DNA of 30,063 nucleotides from the NCBI GenBank assembly GCA_027577415.1, contig JANBQS010000158.1, forward strand, positions 1 to 30,063, written 5' to 3'. Positions 26,170 through 30,063 of the stretch are shown in pieces (the first letter of the stretch is position 1; each line of letters begins with the position of its first letter). Under the pieces are notes generated by a model, which made no database searches, was not told where the DNA came from, and saw only the letters and a list, made by a program, of their open reading frames with translations. The stretch comes from Coemansia sp. RSA 922 (Eukaryota; Kickxellomycota; Kickxellomycetes; Kickxellales; Kickxellaceae). The position numbers and the translations under genes are program-made.

Positions 26170-26505
26170 TTAGAGCTTGGCTAGAGGTATTTCTGCACAG
26201 GTTCCATAGTTGGTGCCACCTATCCACTGGGAGTACTTTGCAACGAGCCTGGCTGTGGCCATCACAGATTTGTCTTCCACAAACATACATGGCATTGGAA
26301 GCGAGTTGTCGCCGGTTTTCAACTTTGCAAGAACCTGGTTGCAATATTTAAAATCTGGAACGTCGACGGCATAGTAATTAACAGCTTGGCCTTTGCCTTT
26401 CTGCTCTTGGAATTCTTCATATTCAGTTTCGGTATTGGTTATAATCTGGGCGCTAATTTCTTTAGGGTTGCCAGGGGTTGAAATGGATTTTACGAATTCA
26501 CCCAT
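26170..26505 (-). CDS. Small protein, possible thioredoxin-like fold
   Basis: Encodes 111 residues from the ATG at 26505 (MGEFVKSISTPGNPKEIS); the frame has no earlier ATG. The segment AVNYYAVDVPDFKYCNQVLAKL followed by SLPMPCMFVEDKSVMATARLVAKY has the strand, helix, cis-Pro-like turn and strand order of glutaredoxin and thioredoxin folds. However, no CxxC active site is present near the N-terminus, so redox activity is not supported. Two Cys occur later (NYGTCAE and PMPCM). There is no signal peptide. Its TATA promoter has the same layout as that of the gene at 21398-21769. The family is unknown and the fold assignment is a guess. Confidence 0.6.
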   Translation of the reverse strand: MGEFVKSISTPGNPKEISAQIITNTETEYEEFQEQKGKGQAVNYYAVDVPDFKYCNQVLAKLKTGDNSLPMPCMFVEDKSVMATARLVAKYSQWIGGTNYGTCAEIPLAKL

Positions 26506-26599
26506 TGTACGATGTTCGATGTCTTGAAGCAGTTGCAAGTGAGAAACTAGGTATAGAATAGTGTTTTGCTATGAATAGTGAAAATATATGGAGTAGGAT

Positions 26600-26700
26600 G
26601 CAGAGGACGCACCTCTGCCTCTTTTTATACCTCTCTGGTCGCTGAAAATTGTCTTGTTGACTGCCCATGCGATATTCTCTCTCGGTGGCCATCTTGAGCG
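26600..26700 (-). promoter_or_regulatory. TATA promoter of the 111-aa gene
   Basis: On the minus strand: TGGCCACC, AATAT, TTTTCAGCGACCAGA, TATAAAAAG (about 26620-26629), GCAGAGG. The same series of elements is found upstream of the gene at 21398. The TATA box lies about 120 bp upstream of the ATG. Confidence 0.5.
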
Positions 26701-28014
26701 AGAGTGCACCTCGTGATTTAGCAAGCAACAAGACTTTACACTTTGCGCTTGCCAGCAATCAAGGGTATTCCTTTTGAGCAAAGAGTCGTCTCCCAGAAAA
26801 AAGCACACGTGCGTGTCCAACATGTCGTCTAATTGGTTGGAGTTGTCAACAATCAGCATGCCCGCCGACTTAATGGGCAGGTTTGTCTACATCTTAAAGT
26901 CTTGCTTTCTTTCAATTCTCTTCCTCGTGACCAGTAGGCGCCATCGACAGAATATTGGCATACGCAGCTGAAGCAATCGATTGGAGACTTTAGCCATTGC
27001 TCAGCTTTGCCAAAGCAACTGCCGCTGGCAGTGTTGCCCACGAGATGGCATAGCTCTGTAGTGTTCTCTGCCTTTCTTTTTTAGGTTTAAAGTCTCGACC
27101 TGTCTTTTTTGGCGCACTTAGAGGCATTGTCAGCTGACGAGGCAAAGAACTAGCCTTTAAACCGCCTCTGCTACAGCTGCTAACAACACTTGAACACGAA
27201 TAGACATGATTTGGATACTTGTAAAGCATCAACAAAACGTCAAGCCATGGCGAAAGGCAGCCTTGTCACTTATTGCAATGAGGGTTCTCTTCAATTTGTT
27301 GAGGAAAAAAAATACACAAACACTATTTTGGCAAGAGGGCTTGACATACTCAAAACCAAGTTATAGCCAGTATTCGGGCAATGAAAGAGCGAGAGTATTG
27401 GAAGGTGAAGTGGGGGCGACATGTTTGGTATCTGGAAGCGTATAGAAGTGAGAAGGATTAGATATGTATCCAACCTATGGCAGGTTCATGCCCTTTTTCC
27501 TGAGCCGCAAGTCAGAAGAGCCAGCTAGGCGCAGTATTGTGTGGGCGGGAAATATGTTTTCCAGGAAACCGTCTCAGCGTAGGAGGCGGGCGGTGTGCTC
27601 ACAGCCGGTAGCTCAGAGATGTTTACCAGTATTTCAGAGTTGTCTGTAGCAATGCAGGTAAGGCGGTCGGGTTTAGCTGCAGGAATAATCGCCCCATTCT
27701 AAATCACGTGTAAAAGTGGTAAAGCTTGTATTGGCTGCACCGATGGCCCCGCTCACTGCAACCGATTTTTCTACTAATGCGCGTCCAATGCAGATCGTAC
27801 GATTTCCCCCACCCCAAACATCTGTTCATTAGTATAAATTCGCCACCAAACATCGGATTCACACTGCAAAAAAAAAAATACTGTCTCTCCTTCTCTCGTT
27901 GAGAGCACAGGAAAGACGATCATCCTATTATTGTATTTCTATTTCCAACTGCAGAGCCAAGGCTGGAAAGCAAACAGCTCACTGATCTCTTTTCTGCTTC
28001 GCTCTATCCTCGTC
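26701..28014. other. Intergenic, about 1.3 kb
   Basis: Contains copy B of the dispersed repeat (about 26995-27160) and short frames that look non-coding. Towards the end, AGTATAAATTCG near 27829-27840 is a possible TATA box for the mannosyltransferase gene. Nothing else recognised. Confidence 0.4.
26995..27160. repeat. Dispersed intergenic repeat, copy B
   Basis: Related to about 22285-22460 (copy A), in the same orientation. Shared blocks include CTTTGCCAA, CTGGCAGTGTTGCC.ACGAGA, a T-rich tract and GAGGCAAAGAA. Diverged, without terminal repeats. Confidence 0.5.
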
Positions 28015-28050
28015 ATGGTTTTTATGTATTTTTATTTTTCTCTAATTTAG
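28015..28050 (+). promoter_or_regulatory. Possible upstream ORF of the mannosyltransferase gene
   Basis: An 11-codon frame, ATG GTT TTT ATG, ends with TAG 4 bp before the main ATG at 28055. If it is in the transcript it would be met first by scanning ribosomes. Whether the mRNA starts upstream of it is unknown. Confidence 0.35.
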
Positions 28051-28054
28051 CTCT

Positions 28055-29302
28055 ATGCTGTTCCGGATCAGACTTGCCTCAGTTCGAGGGCGAGTGTTTT
28101 TACTATCGTGTGGTCTGGTGATACTAGCGGTACTATCGGTGGGGAGCATTGTTGGCACATACTGCTTCGGCTATGAGTTCTTTCCACAGAGTGCCTACAA
28201 ATTCCCCGTAAGTGCTGATGGGTCGCTAGCACGCGCTATGTTTGAAACACATATGCAGAAAGTTCATCGCAAGACCCACGGCGAGGACGTGCGAGCATTT
28301 TGCTCACAGGACAGCTTTGACAAGGAATTTATAGCCTCGGTGGAGCAGCGGTATGGAAACATTACACATGGCGGTACGGGGCCGATCTTCATAGCCGCCA
28401 ATTTACACAACAGCCAGAAGATACTACCCAATATGGCATTACAGCTGCTTGCATTGGCGGATACGTTGGGCCATGATCGAGTTTTCATATCTATCTACGA
28501 GAACGGATCTAGGGACAGGACAAAGGAAATCTTGCGTCGATTCGACTCCACGCTAGAAAGCCTGGGTATCGCTCACCAAATACTCACCGATAACACGCGC
28601 AAGCCGAGAAACATGCATCGCATAGAATACCTGGCCAAGGTCCGTAACCTTGCACTTGAGCCACTGTATAGCAGTGATGCCAAATATGGACGAGTGTTGT
28701 TCATTAACGACATTTTCTTCTGCATGACCGATTTACTCGAACTATTATTCCAAGCGCGCGCCCACTCGGCACACCTTACCTGTGGCGAGGATTTTGATAC
28801 GTATAATGGGGGACCGGGGTTCTACGATACTTGGGTTACTCGGGATATGCGTGGAAAGATGCCCAAAAAAGAAATGCACAAGATGTTCAAAGACGATATC
28901 TCTATGGTAGCGCAGATGAGAGACCGTCCATTCCAGGTGCAATGCTGTTGGAACGGAGCAGCATTGATTGATGCGCAGGTGTTCCGTGGAGACGACGGGC
29001 TGCGTTTCCGGCGAAGCGCTGAGGGCGAGTGCTCGGCCTCTGAATGCTCGTTATTTTGTAACGACATGTGGGCCAAGGGATTTAGGCGCACAGTCATGGT
29101 TCCTCGAGTTAAAGTATCCTACGCTATTAACGCTCGTGACATGTTGCGTACGCCTACTTTTTTCCCTGCCGATAGGCCGTTCAACAACCCCGAAGTGGAG
29201 ACGATTTCCTTCAGGTCAGACCTAGATAAGGTCGCTTGCAAGCCACTAAACGGTATAAACGTTCGCAATCCCGATGGTCCTGTAGAGTATGTCAAGATAT
29301 AG
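28055..29302 (+). CDS. CMT1: CAP59-type alpha-1,3-mannosyltransferase (GT69)
   Basis: Encodes 415 residues. A cytosolic basic start (MLFRIRLASVRGR) and a hydrophobic segment at 14-37 make it a type II Golgi-type membrane protein. The luminal part fits the CAP59/CMT1 family: PIFIAANLHNSQKILPNM (110-127), VFISIYENGSRDRT, RVLFINDIFFCMTDLLELL (213-231), FYDTWVTRD (256-264), QVQCCWNGAA (294-303), then FRRSAEGECSASECSLFCNDMW and MVPRVKVSYA. In Cryptococcus CMT1 transfers mannose in alpha-1,3 linkage and CAP59 is needed for capsule export. In other fungi these enzymes act on wall or protein glycans, and the acceptor here is unknown. The usual acidic motif after FFC reads CGEDFDTYN, close to the family CxxDF. 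An N-glycosylation site lies at NIT (102). Confidence 0.9.
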   Translation: MLFRIRLASVRGRVFLLSCGLVILAVLSVGSIVGTYCFGYEFFPQSAYKFPVSADGSLARAMFETHMQKVHRKTHGEDVRAFCSQDSFDKEFIASVEQRYGNITHGGTGPIFIAANLHNSQKILPNMALQLLALADTLGHDRVFISIYENGSRDRTKEILRRFDSTLESLGIAHQILTDNTRKPRNMHRIEYLAKVRNLALEPLYSSDAKYGRVLFINDIFFCMTDLLELLFQARAHSAHLTCGEDFDTYNGGPGFYDTWVTRDMRGKMPKKEMHKMFKDDISMVAQMRDRPFQVQCCWNGAALIDAQVFRGDDGLRFRRSAEGECSASECSLFCNDMWAKGFRRTVMVPRVKVSYAINARDMLRTPTFFPADRPFNNPEVETISFRSDLDKVACKPLNGINVRNPDGPVEYVKI

Positions 29303-29440
29303 GAGTAGAAATTAAAATCCTAGAATTGATTAAAGTGATTTATATACATACAATACGGTTGTTTTATTACATGTGCTGACATTAATCGGTTCAATCTGAT
29401 CAATACACAGTAGACATTGATCTAGCGACGCCAGGAGCAT
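29303..29440. other. 3' flank of the mannosyltransferase gene
   Basis: AT-rich; several AATAAA-like and TTTTATTAC sequences may serve 3' end formation. No gene. Confidence 0.4.
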
Positions 29441-29688
29441 GCTGGAAAAGAATATATAAAGGAGCCAGTGTCTGTCATATCCAGCATATTTTTAGTCACC
29501 ACACAACACACCACTACTTTAGCAACCACCACTACAGCAACTGCCACCAAACCAATCAACTGACTTTGAAAATTCTTGCTCGCACCATCTTCACCTTTGC
29601 CCTCGCCGCTATCTGCTCGGTTGCTGCGCTTCCAAACCAGCCAGCTTGTTGGCAGGGGCTTCTTAGGCCTGCCAGCGGTGTCGATTAG
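29441..29688 (+). pseudogene. Truncated copy of the Gly/Tyr-rich secreted protein gene
   Basis: The match to the gene at 22955 starts at the TATA region (AATATATAAAGGAGCC) and continues through the CACCACACAACACACC leader. It then covers the signal-peptide codons (LARTIFTFALAAICSVAALPNQPA). At the start codon the sequence reads ATT (29572-29574) where the parent has ATG. Similarity stops at about 29646, just before the propeptide and repeats, and the frame ends 14 codons later at TAG 29686-29688. The copy therefore lacks a start, the Kex2 site and the Gly/Tyr domain. Confidence 0.85.
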
Positions 29689-30005
29689 AAAAGCCCTTCA
29701 GGCGGTTGTTGAATAGTTATCGACTGTATTAAATAAAGGGGTTGTAAAAGTAAGAAGGTATCTATCAAGGCTGCTGTACTGTACCAGCAGACAATAGTCT
29801 GGCAAAGGGGGACGGGCAGTAGTGCGATGATCGGAGTGAGGTCGTATCCGGTTAGTGCAGCGCTGTGCGCACTTGAGCAAACGAGAGAAACAACAGATTA
29901 GGGTGCTGAAAAGCCAACTTCAATGCGTCACCATTGATCTGAAACCTCCGCTTTGTCTCCTTTATTTTAATATCGTACAAATTTACTTTTATCTTTTCTT
30001 CTGAA
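29689..30005. other. Intergenic, promoter of the gene at the right edge
   Basis: About 320 bp with no gene seen. A C/T-rich leader (CTCCTTTATTTTAA, CTTTTATCTTTTCTTCTG) precedes the ATG at 30006. Confidence 0.4.
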
Positions 30006-30063
30006 ATGTCATCTGCCGAACAAGTTGCTCGCGCTGCCCGCGAGGCGTCAAACCTCTTGCAAA
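30006..30063 (+). CDS. Start of a gene cut by the window edge
   Basis: The ATG at 30006 opens MSSAEQVARAAREASNLLQ, with no stop before the edge. The composition (Ala, Glu, Arg, Gln) suggests an N-terminal amphipathic helix. It is too short to identify. The T/C-rich leader is typical for a fungal start. Confidence 0.5.
   Translation, partial: MSSAEQVARAAREASNLLQ

Noticed and set aside
22285..27160. Transposon as the source of the dispersed repeat
   Set aside because: No terminal inverted repeats, target-site duplications, transposase or reverse transcriptase fragments were seen.
28025..28050. Intron just before the mannosyltransferase ATG (GTATTT..TTTAG)
   Set aside because: Only 26 nt, too short for a fungal spliceosomal intron; a short upstream ORF explains the ATG at 28015 better.

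Overview
The window looks like nuclear DNA of an early-diverging filamentous fungus. A Kickxellomycotina species close to Coemansia is my best guess, but that placement is inference and not proof. The reasons are compact eukaryotic gene spacing, GT..AG introns under 100 bp, a tRNA with a short intron, conserved eukaryotic housekeeping proteins, fungal wall and glycan enzymes (a Crh-type GH16 and a CAP59-type mannosyltransferase) and an F-box-like protein with weak leucine-rich repeats.

Layout. Positions 1-2.7 kb hold a tandem duplication of a small gene of unknown function, with a frameshifted third relative between the two copies. Positions 2.9-5.2 kb hold tRNA-Pro(AGG), the F-box-like gene and an intron-containing tRNA-Ser(CGA), all on the minus strand. 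Positions 5.2-6.9 kb hold no intact gene, but coding-like fragments and plausible splice sites suggest a decayed gene. Positions 6.9-11.8 kb are a dense housekeeping block: dynactin p25, eIF3k, MAD1, a CCDC124 homologue with one intron, and a small coiled-coil gene. Neighbours here share short bidirectional promoters or abut and overlap tail to tail. Positions 12.8-17.1 kb encode an ABCC-type transporter, and 17.7-20.4 kb encode the XPF (ERCC4/Rad1/Rad16) repair nuclease subunit. A small gene follows only 4 bp tail to tail.

Positions 20.4-30 kb are an accessory region of small, TATA-driven genes. Two minus-strand small genes of unknown function (21.4 and 26.2 kb) share a matching promoter layout although their proteins differ. 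Between them lie three secreted-protein genes: a Gly/Tyr-rich protein with a Kex2-type KR site, a precursor with five repeats separated mostly by Arg-Arg sites, and a Crh-like transglycosylase. A CAP59-type mannosyltransferase follows, then a truncated copy of the Gly/Tyr-rich gene that has lost its ATG, and the first 19 codons of a gene that runs off the edge.

The best candidate for something undescribed is the repeat precursor at 23.5-23.9 kb. It has a signal peptide and five copies of an invariant ALDYYRY core. Dibasic sites follow three of the copies, and the last copy stops exactly at the tyrosine that precedes Arg-Arg in those. It looks like a Kex2-processed repeat peptide, either a pheromone-like signal or a substrate for ribosomal peptide cyclisation. 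The other strong lead is the 1-2.6 kb duplication, where a 60-bp promoter block is perfectly identical while the encoded proteins share only about half their residues.
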